Source: Spirosoma oryzicola (GTDB lineage: Bacteria; Bacteroidota; Bacteroidia; Cytophagales; Spirosomataceae). From it: a stretch of 64,000 bases of DNA. Numbering within the stretch: the stretch's first letter is position 1; every line of letters starts with the position of its first letter. Location of the stretch: assembly GCF_021233055.1 (NCBI RefSeq), contig NZ_CP089538.1, positions 5,348,501 through 5,412,500 of the forward strand, read 5' to 3'. Both the position numbers and the translations under genes were made by a program. The notes beneath the pieces were generated by a model that made no database searches, had not been told where the DNA came from, and worked only from the letters and a program-made list of their open reading frames with translations. This document shows, piece by piece, positions 1-10,400 of the stretch.

Positions 1-91
1 CAACTTCTTCCATATCGGTTTGGTATTGTGGTTTAGCTGAACAAAGTAATCCAGGTCGAATCTTTACGCATTCGATGCATTCTGTACCTAC

Positions 92-128
92 AAAAAAAGC
101 TGGCCCAGGTTATGCTCAGGCCAGCCTT
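92..128 (-). terminator. Intrinsic terminator of the amidohydrolase gene
   Basis: Read on the minus strand, GCTGGCC (125-99) pairs with GGCCAGC around a 13-base loop and is followed by seven T. It lies 23 bases past the stop codon of the amidohydrolase gene. The 90 bases before it in the window hold no gene I can support. Confidence 0.75.
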
Positions 129-150
129 ATTTAGAGATTATGATGGCCCA

Positions 151-1779
151 TTAATTTTTGCCGCCTGATATTTTTCCCGGTTTGGGAGCTACGCCCGGCT
201 GACTAATTTCGAAGTTCTCTTTCGCTTTGGCATCGGCAACCATCTTGCGTACATCGGCCAGCAATTTCTTGGCATCGTACACCACACCGTCTTTTACCGT
301 GTACGTTACACCGCCAACCCGTTCTACTTCGTTTTTATCGTTTAGGTGGATGGCCCCCGTTCCGTAAAGCACTTTCAGGTTAGCCAGCGGATTTTGATCG
401 ACAATGACAAAATCCGCTAGTTTACCTACTTCGACCGAACCGATCTGATCGACCATGCCCAGGGCTTCGGCACCTTTCAGCGTAGCCGCCCGGATCACTT
501 CGAGGGGGTGAAAACCAGCTTCGCGCAGGAGTTCTAACTCACGGATGTATGCAAAACCGTATAGTTGATAAATGAAGCCGGAATCAGATCCCGCCGTAAC
601 ACGACCACCCCGGTTTTTGTACTCGTTGATAAATTCCATCCAGAGCTGGTAATTTTTCTTCCAGGCTACTTCTTGCTCGGTTCCCCACGAATGCCAGTAG
701 GACCCATGCGAAATTCGGCTGGGGCCGTAGAAGCGCCACAGACTCGGCATGGTGTAGTCATCGTGCCACTCAGCGCGTCGGGCCAGCATCAGCTCGCGGT
801 TGGCTTCATAGATATTAAACGTTGGATCAAGGGTAAAATCGAGGGTAATCAGTTCGTCCATCACTTTGTTCCAACGTTCGCTACCGGGTTTGGCAGCCTG
901 TTGCCAGAGATTTCCGGCCTCTTCGAAGCGGTTCTGTTCGTTGCTGTAGTTGTACGTTGCCGGATAGTTTTGGACGGTCTTGTTGTCGAACAAGGCTTCG
1001 GGCAGGCCATACCAGTGTTCGAGGGAGGTGAGACCAGCTTTAGCGGTAGCCAGCGCATTCATGCGGGCCACTTCCAATTGCGCGTGATGGCAAGCCGAGC
1101 GCAGACCTAATTTTTTATTTTCTTCCAGGGCCGCCCGGAAAATATTTGGTTCTGCGCCGAAAAACTTGATTCCATCGGCCCCGCGTTTGGCGTTCTGCTG
1201 TACCCAGGCGCGTGCCTGTTCGGGCGTACTGATCGGCTCTTTTGCGCCTTGCCCAAAAACGGTATAGGCTTTTATTCGGGGCGCCGTAATCTCGTTGCGT
1301 TCGCTTTTGGCGCGGTGTTCGAGTACCCAGTCGAGCCCATTCCCGCACGACGGGTCGCGGATGGTAGTGATGCCATGACCAAGCCACAGCTTGAATACAT
1401 ACTCCGCATTGGCACCCTGTGCCTGTCCACCAATATGTCCGTGCATATCCACGAAACCCGGCATCAGGTACATTCCTTCGCAGTTTAGTTCTTTGTCGCC
1501 GGGGTTGGCTTTCGGGCGGCTTTTTGCGTCAATCGGAACGCCCGGATAGCCGACTTGCCGGATCTGGGTAATCCGGTTTTTTTCGACCACAATGTCCATC
1601 GGGCCAACGGGCGGTGCACCCGTACTATTAATCAGCGTAACACCTCGAATGATGAGTTTGCCAAACGGGCCTTCGCCTTCCTGACGCGCCGGGGCTTTCT
1701 CAACCTGGGCGAATAGCGACCGAAAAATGAAACAGTAGCAGCAAACAATTAACAGGAGTCGCGAGTAAGGTTGTATCAT
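151..1779 (-). CDS. Secreted amidohydrolase (imidazolonepropionase-like)
   Basis: Metal-dependent hydrolase of the amidohydrolase superfamily, about 542 residues, probably periplasmic; the substrate cannot be told. The start at 1779 is chosen because it opens a signal peptide (MIQPYSRLLL to SLFAQ); the open frame continues upstream, but that part overlaps the divergent gene and looks like non-coding sequence. Family metal ligands are visible: MHGH (H113, H115), a probable carboxylated lysine in GIKFF (K205), histidines in ACHH (231-232) and LEHW (255), and the late Asp in AGSDS. The C-terminal composite beta domain (VGKLADFV) is typical of imidazolonase and prolidase-like members. It stands alone, divergent from the next gene. 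Superfamily is sure, specificity unknown. Confidence 0.88.
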   Translation of the reverse strand: MIQPYSRLLLIVCCYCFIFRSLFAQVEKAPARQEGEGPFGKLIIRGVTLINSTGAPPVGPMDIVVEKNRITQIRQVGYPGVPIDAKSRPKANPGDKELNCEGMYLMPGFVDMHGHIGGQAQGANAEYVFKLWLGHGITTIRDPSCGNGLDWVLEHRAKSERNEITAPRIKAYTVFGQGAKEPISTPEQARAWVQQNAKRGADGIKFFGAEPNIFRAALEENKKLGLRSACHHAQLEVARMNALATAKAGLTSLEHWYGLPEALFDNKTVQNYPATYNYSNEQNRFEEAGNLWQQAAKPGSERWNKVMDELITLDFTLDPTFNIYEANRELMLARRAEWHDDYTMPSLWRFYGPSRISHGSYWHSWGTEQEVAWKKNYQLWMEFINEYKNRGGRVTAGSDSGFIYQLYGFAYIRELELLREAGFHPLEVIRAATLKGAEALGMVDQIGSVEVGKLADFVIVDQNPLANLKVLYGTGAIHLNDKNEVERVGGVTYTVKDGVVYDAKKLLADVRKMVADAKAKENFEISQPGVAPKPGKISGGKN

Positions 1780-1860
1780 GATTGGGTAATTGTTTGGGTA
1801 AAGAGTTGTAAGATAAGCGAAACTGCCAGACTTTTGCCCGGCCGAATCCTCAAGCGCCTT

Positions 1861-2811
1861 ATGTTCGTTCAGAAAAACTTTTTGCTTATCGTACTTGCCC
1901 TCGCGGTTGTTTTCGCCTTTGCCATGAGAGCAACTATCTTTCAGCAGTCGGCCAGTAGTACAACAGTACCAGCGAATGACACACCAAACGGATTCGACAA
2001 CTATTGGTCTACGGGCAAAGCAGAAGTAAACAGCTACCGGCTCGAACAGGCGCAAAACGGGGCCTTGAATCCGGGCGAAGCGGTATTGCTTTTCGAAATC
2101 GAGGCTTTTCGAACGGATAAACAGGTAAAAGCTCAGACGCCCGATGGTCAGGAAAGAGCCATTCCTGTGCTAAAGACAACGCTATCGAAGAAGTTTGTTA
2201 CGGGTCTGACGGAGCATTCGCTTCTCACGTCCGTTTTCACGCCCATCAACAATCCTTTGTTTCCCAATACGTTGAAAATTAGCGCATCTGAACAGGGTTG
2301 GAGCGGCCATAGCTACACGCAAATCAACTATCGCAACAATGGATATGTGGTGATAGGGAAGTCCTATGAAGAGTCAGAAGCGGATGAAGAGTATACCTTT
2401 GGCAAAGGTATGCTAGAGGACGAACTTTGGAATCGCATTCGAATCAATCCGGACAAGCTACCCAAGGGTCAGATTCAACTCGTACCGGGAACGACTGCCG
2501 CCCGATTGCGCCACAAACACCTTGCCCCCCTAACCGCCAACGTTAAGGTAGCGAATTACGAAGGTGTTTTATACCCCGGCAAGTTTCTTAACTCCTATAC
2601 CATCGAATATCCGACCGACCACCGAACGCTGGTTATTATTTTTGAGAGTCGGTTTCCGCACAAAATCGTCGGTTGGGAAGAAACCTACAAGAGCAAAGAC
2701 AACCTTCTGACCTCCAGAGCCGTTTTAAAGAAAACTATTTTGACTGATTACTGGCATCATAACGCCCCCGCTGACAGCACCTTACGGGAAGCGTTTGTAT
2801 CGAGCCGGTAA
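1861..2811 (+). CDS. Conserved exported protein of unknown function
   Basis: A 316-residue protein with an N-terminal hydrophobic segment (FLLIVLALAVVFAFAM), so exported or membrane-anchored. ATG 1861 is chosen over an earlier in-frame codon at 1771 because it opens the hydrophobic leader and clears the divergent gene. The body (APANDTPNG-like start, NYWSTGKAEVNSY, ARLRHKHLAP, HKIVGWEETY) resembles a family I associate with Bacteroidota secreted proteins that sometimes carry the transferred label septum formation inhibitor Maf. I see no Maf nucleotide-pyrophosphatase motif, so that label is not supported. It ends 19 bases before the next gene and may be co-transcribed with it. Confidence 0.8.
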   Translation: MFVQKNFLLIVLALAVVFAFAMRATIFQQSASSTTVPANDTPNGFDNYWSTGKAEVNSYRLEQAQNGALNPGEAVLLFEIEAFRTDKQVKAQTPDGQERAIPVLKTTLSKKFVTGLTEHSLLTSVFTPINNPLFPNTLKISASEQGWSGHSYTQINYRNNGYVVIGKSYEESEADEEYTFGKGMLEDELWNRIRINPDKLPKGQIQLVPGTTAARLRHKHLAPLTANVKVANYEGVLYPGKFLNSYTIEYPTDHRTLVIIFESRFPHKIVGWEETYKSKDNLLTSRAVLKKTILTDYWHHNAPADSTLREAFVSSR

Positions 2812-2830
2812 GTTTTTGCGTTACTGCACT

Positions 2831-3613
2831 ATGAAACGTACGTTCATCATCAGCCGGGTCCTGCTCGGCTTTTTCTTAGTTACCCTGCTGGCCTGCTCCG
2901 GCGATGGCGATAAACCCAAAGTGAATACGGAAGGGCCAACGTATACGCTGATCTTTCTGGATAAAACCCGCAGTGTCAACATCAATAAAGCGTTTGTAGC
3001 CCAGAAATATCAACAGGCAATTACGGATCTTATCGAACAGAATATCCGGCAAAAAGGCGACCGGCTTGAGGTCTATTTTATCCACGAAAACACCTCCAAG
3101 GCGCGGGCGCTTAACCTGACCGTCCGGTCGGAGCTGGAAGATGTCTCAGCAGCAAGCGCCACGGACCGCGAAGCCGCCGAAACGGAATTCTCCTTATCAC
3201 TCAGCCGCGAGAAAGCGCAGATACGTCAGCGGGTTCTTCAACAACTGGTAGTCCAGAACTCCGGCTCGTCGAATCAGGAAACCGATATCTGGGCGAGTCT
3301 GCCGGTAATCGCCAAGGCTAACGAAACCGGAGCTACCGTAAAAGTTTATTACCTGAGCGATATGATCGAAAGCGTTAAAGGCGCAGGTCGTCGGGATTTT
3401 CAGGTAAAACCGCCTAAGGACAACGCACAAGCCGACGAATGGGCTAAAGCCGATGCCGAGCAATTGAAGCGATACACCCTTGGCAGCCCTGACATTACCA
3501 TGATCCTGCCTTTCGAGCCGAGCGCATCTGTCAAAGAAAACAACCCCGCCGTGACCCAGTACTGGCAGACATTGTTCTCGGAATTGGGCGTTGGAACAGT
3601 AAACGAGGAGTGA
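2831..3613 (+). CDS. Lipoprotein with a vWA-like domain
   Basis: About 260 residues. ATG 2831 gives a lipoprotein signal peptide ending in LLAC (C22). The mature part begins a von Willebrand A-like fold: a first strand TLIFLDKTRS, where D-K-T-R-S stands at the place of the metal-binding DxSxS motif with Thr in the middle, then a long helix, a second strand RLEVYFIH and a later strand VKVYYLSDMIES. This suggests a surface or periplasmic adhesion or scaffold protein; the metal site may be degenerate. The stop codon lies only two bases from the stop of the convergent metallophosphoesterase, so the two transcripts must overlap at their 3' ends. Confidence 0.8.
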   Translation: MKRTFIISRVLLGFFLVTLLACSGDGDKPKVNTEGPTYTLIFLDKTRSVNINKAFVAQKYQQAITDLIEQNIRQKGDRLEVYFIHENTSKARALNLTVRSELEDVSAASATDREAAETEFSLSLSREKAQIRQRVLQQLVVQNSGSSNQETDIWASLPVIAKANETGATVKVYYLSDMIESVKGAGRRDFQVKPPKDNAQADEWAKADAEQLKRYTLGSPDITMILPFEPSASVKENNPAVTQYWQTLFSELGVGTVNEE

Positions 3614-3615
3614 TC

Positions 3616-4500
3616 TTACGTGGCTGGAACTTCCGCTGGAATCTCAAACTCATAGCCTTTGTCGAAACCCGAAAAGTCTTTGCGGAGACAGTACGAGGTT
3701 AGGTGCAGGCCGTTGTCTTCGCGTCGAACGGACAGGTAGTGAAAAAGGGGCTTGTAAGGCGTTGCCAGATCGGGTAGTCGGCTCGGCGACATGTTCAATG
3801 GCTGACGCAGGCCACCACCACCGCCAATAACCAGAAACTCCTTGCCTTCGAACTGGTAACGCTCGAACGCGTGCGAATGACCGGTGATAAACAGCCGCGC
3901 TTTCTGCGACTGAATATAACCCGGCACAAACCGCTGTTGAACCAGCTTCGACGAACCGACCAGCTTGCTGTTTGAATAAGGTGCGTGGTGACAGGTAACG
4001 ATGACGACTTTTATGGCTGGGTCGGCATCCAGTTCCTGTAGCGTTTGTTCATACCACGTTTGTTGCTTTATCAGATCGGATACCGAGAGCGTACTAAAAT
4101 TTGAATTCAGCATGACCACGGCGATGCTGTCCGTTGTTTTCACGTAGCCAGTCGGGATATGCTCAGGAAAACGCATCTGGAAATTTCGGGCACCTTTCCG
4201 GGGTCGGCCCATCACATCGTGGTTACCCATGATTGCGTACACAGCCGTACCAACTTCCGTGCATTTTGCCAGAAACTGATCAATAATCCGCCATTTGTTG
4301 TTTCTGTAACCCAGCGATACAATATCCCCGAGCCAGTACAACACAGCAGGTTTCAGCCGTATAATTTCAGCAAAGATGGTCGTCGTCGCTTTGGTGTTCT
4401 GGTGCGTCCGCAATACCAGCCGCTCTACCCACATGGGTGCCTGCGTATCACTTAAAAACAGAATTTCTTTTTTCGGATCGTCTTGATTCATAACGTGCAT
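3616..4500 (-). CDS. Calcineurin-like metallophosphoesterase
   Basis: A 294-residue phosphoesterase of the calcineurin superfamily, no signal peptide, so probably cytoplasmic. All five metal-site blocks are present in order: SDTQ (first Asp), GDIV, GNHD, CHHAP and GHSHAFER. The family hydrolyses phosphomono- or phosphodiesters using a two-metal centre; the natural substrate cannot be read from sequence. ATG 4500 and ATG 4491 (MNQDD) are both possible starts, and neither changes a domain. It lies 48 bases downstream of the 4549-5271 gene on the same strand and could be the last gene of that set. It is convergent with the vWA lipoprotein with no room for a terminator. Confidence 0.87.
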   Translation of the reverse strand: MHVMNQDDPKKEILFLSDTQAPMWVERLVLRTHQNTKATTTIFAEIIRLKPAVLYWLGDIVSLGYRNNKWRIIDQFLAKCTEVGTAVYAIMGNHDVMGRPRKGARNFQMRFPEHIPTGYVKTTDSIAVVMLNSNFSTLSVSDLIKQQTWYEQTLQELDADPAIKVVIVTCHHAPYSNSKLVGSSKLVQQRFVPGYIQSQKARLFITGHSHAFERYQFEGKEFLVIGGGGGLRQPLNMSPSRLPDLATPYKPLFHYLSVRREDNGLHLTSYCLRKDFSGFDKGYEFEIPAEVPAT

Positions 4501-4548
4501 CAGGATTCAGGATACTATTTCAGCATCACGGAGAATAAATCAACTAAC

Positions 4549-5271
4549 CTACCAGGAATGGGCGCGCCAGACGAGTTGCAGCTCCGCTGTGAACGCAGCG
4601 TTTTTAACCGCTACCGCGTCGAACCACTTTAGTTCGCCCGCTACTCTAAAACGTCGGCCAATTGGATACGTGTATGACGTAGCAGCCATCCAGCCGGTAC
4701 TGATCGTGTTCGATTCTACCGTTCCGGCGTAATCGAGTCGCGAGTGATTCACGTAAACACCCGTTCCCACCGTCACTGCCATACGACGCACCAGATTGCG
4801 CTCGATACCTTTGATCCACGCCAGCGGCATCGAAAAAACCAGCAACACAGGCACTGCTGATACGTAAACACGCGCTCGTTCGCCATCGACCCGGCCCCGG
4901 TAGCTGTACATGCTTGTCCAACCCGTTTCCAAACCTACCCGCAATCGATGATCGGGATACCACATGACCCGTAGGGAAGCCGGAACCCCAAATCGGCTGA
5001 TACGGGCTTGTTCCAGCCCCACTGGCATACCCAGGTGCGTTGCGTAATAAGAAAGACCTCCACCAGCCGTTACGACAAGCGCGTAATCCCAGCGTCGGGT
5101 TCGGATCGAGTCGGCCAAACGGGGTCGAAACCGCGTTGAGTCTGATGATAAGCGCCAGGAGCGCCGGGTCCGCGTTGAATCCGTCGACCGACGTTGTCCT
5201 TGCGCCCGAGCGCCATCGGTCAGCAACAGCAGACAAGCGACCCATCCTACTATGTGTAAACGAATGTTCAT
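4549..5271 (-). CDS. Probable outer-membrane beta-barrel protein
   Basis: A 240-residue protein with a signal peptide ending in GARAQ. An Arg/Ser/Thr-rich linker (residues about 25-60) is followed by alternating amphipathic strands and a final strand ending in an aromatic residue (LQLVWRAHSW), the pattern of small Bacteroidota outer-membrane barrels. No family name can be given with confidence. Its start lies 4 bases past the stop of the glycerophosphodiesterase gene, so it is the third gene of a tight operon (7284 to 4549). Confidence 0.72.
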   Translation of the reverse strand: MNIRLHIVGWVACLLLLTDGARAQGQRRSTDSTRTRRSWRLSSDSTRFRPRLADSIRTRRWDYALVVTAGGGLSYYATHLGMPVGLEQARISRFGVPASLRVMWYPDHRLRVGLETGWTSMYSYRGRVDGERARVYVSAVPVLLVFSMPLAWIKGIERNLVRRMAVTVGTGVYVNHSRLDYAGTVESNTISTGWMAATSYTYPIGRRFRVAGELKWFDAVAVKNAAFTAELQLVWRAHSW

Positions 5272-5275
5272 GCCC

Positions 5276-6541
5276 TTACTGATCTATGTAGTGATAATAA
5301 GCTACCACCGTCGGGTAGTTTGAGAGGATACCGTCGAACGTATTTTCAGCGATGAACTCCCGAATAAACTCCGGTTCGTCGAGTGTCCATACGAACACCG
5401 TCCGCCCTTCTGCCTGCATTGCTTTTACTTCGTCGGTCTGCGGTCCTAGTGTCCAACGGGGCGCCCAGATTCGAGCGTCCAGACTACGCGTAATGGACGT
5501 GTCCAATTCACAGAGAATCGGTGTGTTATCCTTATTGCTCAGTGCCTGATACGACGCGACGGCATCTGTACTGGGTAGACCAATAATGATCCGCAGATTC
5601 CGCCGAGCCAGGGTGGCCTTTTGCTGGAATTTCTGCTGAATGGCCTGGACTTTGTCCATTGGGCCGATGTATTTCGTGTCAAGCCAGACAAAGTTCAGCG
5701 CGGTGTTATTCACCACCGTTTCCATAGCTTCTTCCAGCGTCGGAATTTTCTCGCCGTTAATTAGCCGGACTAGTGAAGTCAATTGCTGATAGGTATAGTT
5801 TTCGATGGGACCTGCCAGCCCGTTTTTTTGGATTAGCCGGAGGTTGAGCGTGTTGTCATGGTAAAGAATGGGTACACCATCTTTCGTGTAACGAACATCG
5901 ATTTCGATACCCGTAGCGCCCAAACGCGATGCCAGCTTGATAATCTCCACCGAATTTTCGGAAGCGGGCAGCAGGTCGGAGGTACGTCCACCGCTCCGAT
6001 GCGCCATAATCGAAAAGGGTCTTGGATTGATTGGTCTACGATACTTAAAGCGTATCGTTTGAGTTGGCTCTCCTGTCTTACCACCGTAGGCACCATTTAC
6101 GACCAGTGTATCGCCTTCAAGCAGGTTACCCGTAAACGGCTTCAACTGACCGTTGTGCTGAGTTTGAACAGCTAATCGGGCCAACCCAGTCTCTGTATTG
6201 GTCAATTTCCGCCAGTACCCCGACATGGCCAGGCTATCGGCCTTTGGATCGATTTCCAGGTTGAAATAGCCCGCGTCCACGCCTGTGAAAATAGATAAAT
6301 AGTGCGTTGTATCGCTACCTTCATGGGTGTACGTCCACTTCAACACAACCTGATCACCGAATTGACCGGCTCCTTCCGTAACACTGTAAACGCCTTCCAT
6401 CGCCTGTCTGACCGCTGGCGTAAACCGCCCCTGTCCCGGCTGGTTAGCAAAATTGTAGGGTACGGGCGCTTCGTAGTCTTTCCGGCATCCGAACAGGAGC
6501 AACGGCAACAGGCCCGCTAGTATATAAATAAACCGTCTCAC
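5276..6541 (-). CDS. Glycerophosphodiester phosphodiesterase lipoprotein
   Basis: About 421 residues. A lipoprotein signal peptide ends in LLFGC (C19). An N-terminal accessory region of about 170 residues (sensor-like, DTTHYLSIF) comes before the GDPD TIM barrel, which starts at IMAHR. Key residues visible are HR in AHRSGG, E in ASENS, the E-I-D metal ligands in GIEIDVR and the second His in YHDN. The enzyme would cleave glycerophosphodiesters to glycerol-3-phosphate and an alcohol in the periplasm or on the cell surface. The start is GTG, overlapping the stop of the upstream gene by 4 bases (GTGA), which indicates translational coupling. Confidence 0.88.
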   Translation of the reverse strand: MRRFIYILAGLLPLLLFGCRKDYEAPVPYNFANQPGQGRFTPAVRQAMEGVYSVTEGAGQFGDQVVLKWTYTHEGSDTTHYLSIFTGVDAGYFNLEIDPKADSLAMSGYWRKLTNTETGLARLAVQTQHNGQLKPFTGNLLEGDTLVVNGAYGGKTGEPTQTIRFKYRRPINPRPFSIMAHRSGGRTSDLLPASENSVEIIKLASRLGATGIEIDVRYTKDGVPILYHDNTLNLRLIQKNGLAGPIENYTYQQLTSLVRLINGEKIPTLEEAMETVVNNTALNFVWLDTKYIGPMDKVQAIQQKFQQKATLARRNLRIIIGLPSTDAVASYQALSNKDNTPILCELDTSITRSLDARIWAPRWTLGPQTDEVKAMQAEGRTVFVWTLDEPEFIREFIAENTFDGILSNYPTVVAYYHYIDQ

Positions 6542-7284
6542 AGGATAAAGCCGAAAATAAGTTGTGGGTATAGTAGGTTCCGGTCAAACGTGTCGTAAAG
6601 TGACCAGAGTTGCCAGTTGAAATTGGAGTATGCCGCCCGAAAGCCAACCGACACATGCTGGTTGTTGTAAAAAGGCTGTTCGAGCATCACCGTGAAGGCA
6701 ACGCCGTTGATCTGCCGTCGATCATAAACAACGGCCAGCGTGCCGACTTTTGATCGGTAATACAGATCCATGATGGCTTCTGACCGGAGTGTAACCTCCA
6801 GATCGCGCGTCAGGCGGTAACCCACCGATAAGCTGGGCAGACTCTGTGCGCCATAAGCCTGACTGTTAAAAACGTCTTTGATTTTTAACGCTCCGAACCA
6901 ACCGCTCAGGTCGTAACCGACGGACATGTGCAGGCGATCCGTCAATGGCGTGGCCCAGCGTAACCCTACGCTAACGTTGCTTTGCACAATCTGCGTTTGT
7001 ATCCGGGTAGTCAGGTACAGATGCTTGGTCAACCCGCGCTGAACATTGAAGTCGATGGCAGGAACGCTTACCCGTACCTCTTCCGTCAGCTCGGGTGGCG
7101 TTGTCGTAAAAACAGCACCGATGGATTTACGCCATTTGCCGGGAGTAGGAGCCTGAGGAAAATAAATTTCTGGCTGATCAGGCCATTCTGTGGCCGGTAC
7201 TTGTGCAAAAGCAGCCGTTGCTGGTAAAACCAACAGCATTCCAAGCCAGCAGTATCTAGTAAATATAGTTCGAATGGGACCCAC
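6538..7284 (-). CDS. Probable outer-membrane protein
   Basis: A 248-residue protein with a good signal peptide (ending TAAFAQ). The start is GTG at 7284; an internal ATG at 7239 would leave a leader without positive charges, so GTG is preferred. The mature part has repeated amphipathic strands (VSVGLRWA, LHMSVGYDLSGW, LSVGYRL, VSVGFRAAY) and ends in the hydrophobic strand LIFGFIL, consistent with an outer-membrane beta barrel. It is first in an operon with the GDPD lipoprotein and a second barrel-like protein. This may be an envelope set that scavenges phospholipid head groups, but that is inference. Confidence 0.7.
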   Translation of the reverse strand: MGPIRTIFTRYCWLGMLLVLPATAAFAQVPATEWPDQPEIYFPQAPTPGKWRKSIGAVFTTTPPELTEEVRVSVPAIDFNVQRGLTKHLYLTTRIQTQIVQSNVSVGLRWATPLTDRLHMSVGYDLSGWFGALKIKDVFNSQAYGAQSLPSLSVGYRLTRDLEVTLRSEAIMDLYYRSKVGTLAVVYDRRQINGVAFTVMLEQPFYNNQHVSVGFRAAYSNFNWQLWSLYDTFDRNLLYPQLIFGFIL

Positions 7285-7406
7285 TTAGTTACGTGATAAA
7301 ATGAACGCACTAACGGCTTTAAACTACGCAGGTCGCTATTATGTTATTGATCCGCGAGTGAGTCGGCTAGCTGATAAGACCGCTACCCGCTCAGGTTCAA
7401 CGAAAA

Positions 7407-7438
7407 GGAGGTGTCGGTTTCTCAAAACCGACACCTCC
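7407..7438 (-). terminator. Intrinsic terminator of the FG-GAP/ASPIC gene
   Basis: A perfect 14-bp stem (7407-7420 with 7425-7438) around the loop CTCA. Read on the minus strand it is followed by TTTT. It lies 28 bases past the stop of the FG-GAP gene. The rest of 7285-7465 shows nothing I can name. Confidence 0.85.
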
Positions 7439-7465
7439 CGAGTGACCCCATCGACACGAAACGAG

Positions 7466-10400
7466 CTATGGCTTTACGTTTTGATAAGCGCGCAGAGGCT
7501 GCTGATTGATACCAATCAGAACGGTATTGGCAATCGGTAAAACAGCCCGTACATCACCCGTTAGCTGGAAGCCGGATTGTTGCTGCGATACCGCGTCAAA
7601 GCTGCCCTTACCATTCCCTTTCAGCAACAAGCCCGCGTTTGCATCGGATCGACCAAACCGGAGTCGAGCCTGTGTCGTGTTTCCGCAGAGCAGCAAATCT
7701 TTCTGGCCGTCGTGGTTATAGTCAAGAGCGGTCAATGTGAAGATAGGTGACGTCTGTACGTCTAATGGTAACGGTTTCTCAGCAAGTTTACCGGACGGGG
7801 TACTGGCGAAATAAGCCGTCTTGAAATAAGTAGCTGTCAATTTCTTTGCATCCTTCAGTTCCTCTGGCTTAAATACATCGGTCAGCGTAGCATTCGAGTA
7901 GCTGTCGTAATTAACAAAGCGGTGACGCAGCATTCCCACCTGCTCAAGTAGCTCGTCGCGGGTCGCGTGAGGGTAGCTTTTCCCCTGTACGTACAAACAA
8001 AGAATAGGGTCGATTTTTCCGTTGTTATCGAAATCTTTGTAGTACAATTCGGCAGGCTCCTGCTCACTGGCCCGGCACTGGGTATTCAACCCCTGATTAC
8101 CGACAACCAGATCAGGCCGTCCATCGCCGTTAAAATCGTCTATCAGCAGCTTGTTCCACCAACCCCGGTATTCCTTGCCCAGATACGCTTCTGTCTGATC
8201 GTTTAGTTGGTTGTTGTTCCAGCTGAGTACGGTTATGGGCATCCACTCCCCTACCACGACTAACTCGGGTTTGCGGTCAGCATTGAGGTCGGTCCAGGCG
8301 GCATCGGTTACCATCCCAATTTGCTCAAGCATCGGCGCAAGCTGAGCGGTCTTATCGCTAAAATGCGGTGTTTTTCCCTGTCCGTCGTTTATCAGCAGAT
8401 AACTCCGGGGCGACTCCGGATAACGTCCCGGCACAACCCTTCCTCCAACGAATAGATCAGGCTTTCCATCGCCGTTCACATCGGTCACGCGTACGCAGCC
8501 CGCGCTGGTTTTCAAGGAAGGCAACGCATTCGTGCTTTTCGTAAAATTTCCCTTGCCATCGTTTAGATAGAGTCGATCCTGTAGCCGTACATCGTCTGTA
8601 GTGAAATCGCCGTAATAACCGCTGCACACGTATAGATCCGTAAAACCATCGGTGTTGGCGTCGAAGAAAACAGCATCAGCATCGTTATAGGCTTTGTCGG
8701 CCTCGAATGCTGGTTCAGGCAGGCGGCTGAACTGGCCATTTGCCTGTTGAACAAACAAAGTACCCGCCTGCCCACTGCTCCCCCCGGTGTAGACATCCTC
8801 ACGTCCGTCACCATTTACATCGGCCTTGACCAGACAAGGGCCGTTGAATGACTGTGCATTGACCAATAACGTCTGTCGCTTAAAATCATTCGTTGTATTG
8901 GCCGGATCTGTGAAGGCCAACGGCGCTTTTACTTCCTTGAAAATAGCGGGCGTAGCTTGTAGACCTTTATATAGCATACGTGCGTCTTTTTCCTGAACCG
9001 TCAGCTGCTGATCGGCTTTTACGTTAGTAAGTAGCTGTTGTTTCCCCGTTGCCCAGACCACCCGGAGCGAATCAATATTCGCATCTGTACCTAGTCCGAA
9101 GTGCAGGCGGGGCGATACGCTCGACTGGTAGCCACGCGTGGGCATCTGCTCAACGTATTGCTGTTTGCCGTTGCGGTAAAGAGTAGCTTTAGCGCCCACA
9201 CCCTGCGTATTGGCCCCAGCACCTACGAGACGCACGGACAGATAGTGATGTTTGCGTTCCTTACTGGTTTCGTTTTGAAAGATAAAGGCCGGTTGATTCG
9301 TGTTATTGACAATCAAATCAAGATCACCGTCATTGTCTAGGTCGGCGTAGGCGGCTCCGGTGCTGTTAGAGGCCTGCATGAGTCCCCAGGATGAGCTCGC
9401 GTTGTCGAACGTGACCGCCCCTGCCCTTTCTCCGCCCCGGTTGCGAAACATGTAATTCGTGACGTTCGACGAGGGTATTTTGTGCACGAGTTCCAATACG
9501 TCCTCCCGGCTAAAGTTGGCCGGACGGTTGTGCATGTAATCGGTCATGAACTTCAAAAAGTCCTGGTTGGTGTAATCCCGGACGTAGCCGTTCGTTACGT
9601 AAATATCTTTCCAGCCGTCGTTATCATAATCGGCTAATAACGGTGACCAGCTCCAGTCGGTATTGGATACGCCCGCCAGTTGCCCGATTTCGCTAAACGT
9701 GGGTATCGTTTTGCCATTTTTTGTTTCAACACCTTCGTTAATCTGAAGCATGTTACGCATGTGCTGGTAATAGAACCCCGACTCCACGGCCAGATTAAAC
9801 TTCTCGTAGTTGTCGGGAGCCATCAGCAGTTTCTGCCGTCGGTTGTCTTCGGGAAGCATATCGAGCGTCATAATGTCGGGTCGCGCATCGTTGTTGACAT
9901 CAGCCACGTCGTTCCCCATCGAAAAGTGAGACGTATGCCGAACACTATTTTTCAGTTGATTGGTAAACGTCCCATCGTGATTGTTTAGATACAGATAATC
10001 GGGAATGGTATAATCGTTGGAAATGTACAAATCAGGCCAGCCGTCGGCGTTCAGGTCGGACACGCCTAACCCCAAGCCATAGCTCAATACCGAGCTGCTC
10101 AAACCGGATCGTTCGGTAACGTCCTCGAAGCGCTTGCCTACATTGCGGAGAAGCCGTACGCCAATTTCCGGATTGCTTTGTTTCAATAAAGCCGCCGTTG
10201 GCCCCGGATCGAGCACGGGCAACAGACGTGGATTATGGTTCAGCAGAAAAAGGTCGAGATCGCCGTCGCGGTCATAATCGAAAAAAGTACCTTGCGTTGT
10301 CTGACCGGGTTTATCGAGTCCCCACTGTACCGTTTGGTCGGTGAAATGCGGTATACCCTGCGCGTCGGAGCCATCGTTGATAAACAATTGCGGAACTCGC

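Noticed and set aside
565..1110. 181-codon open frame opposite the amidohydrolase gene
   Set aside because: The amidohydrolase frame carries all family motifs; the opposite frame has no recognisable protein pattern.
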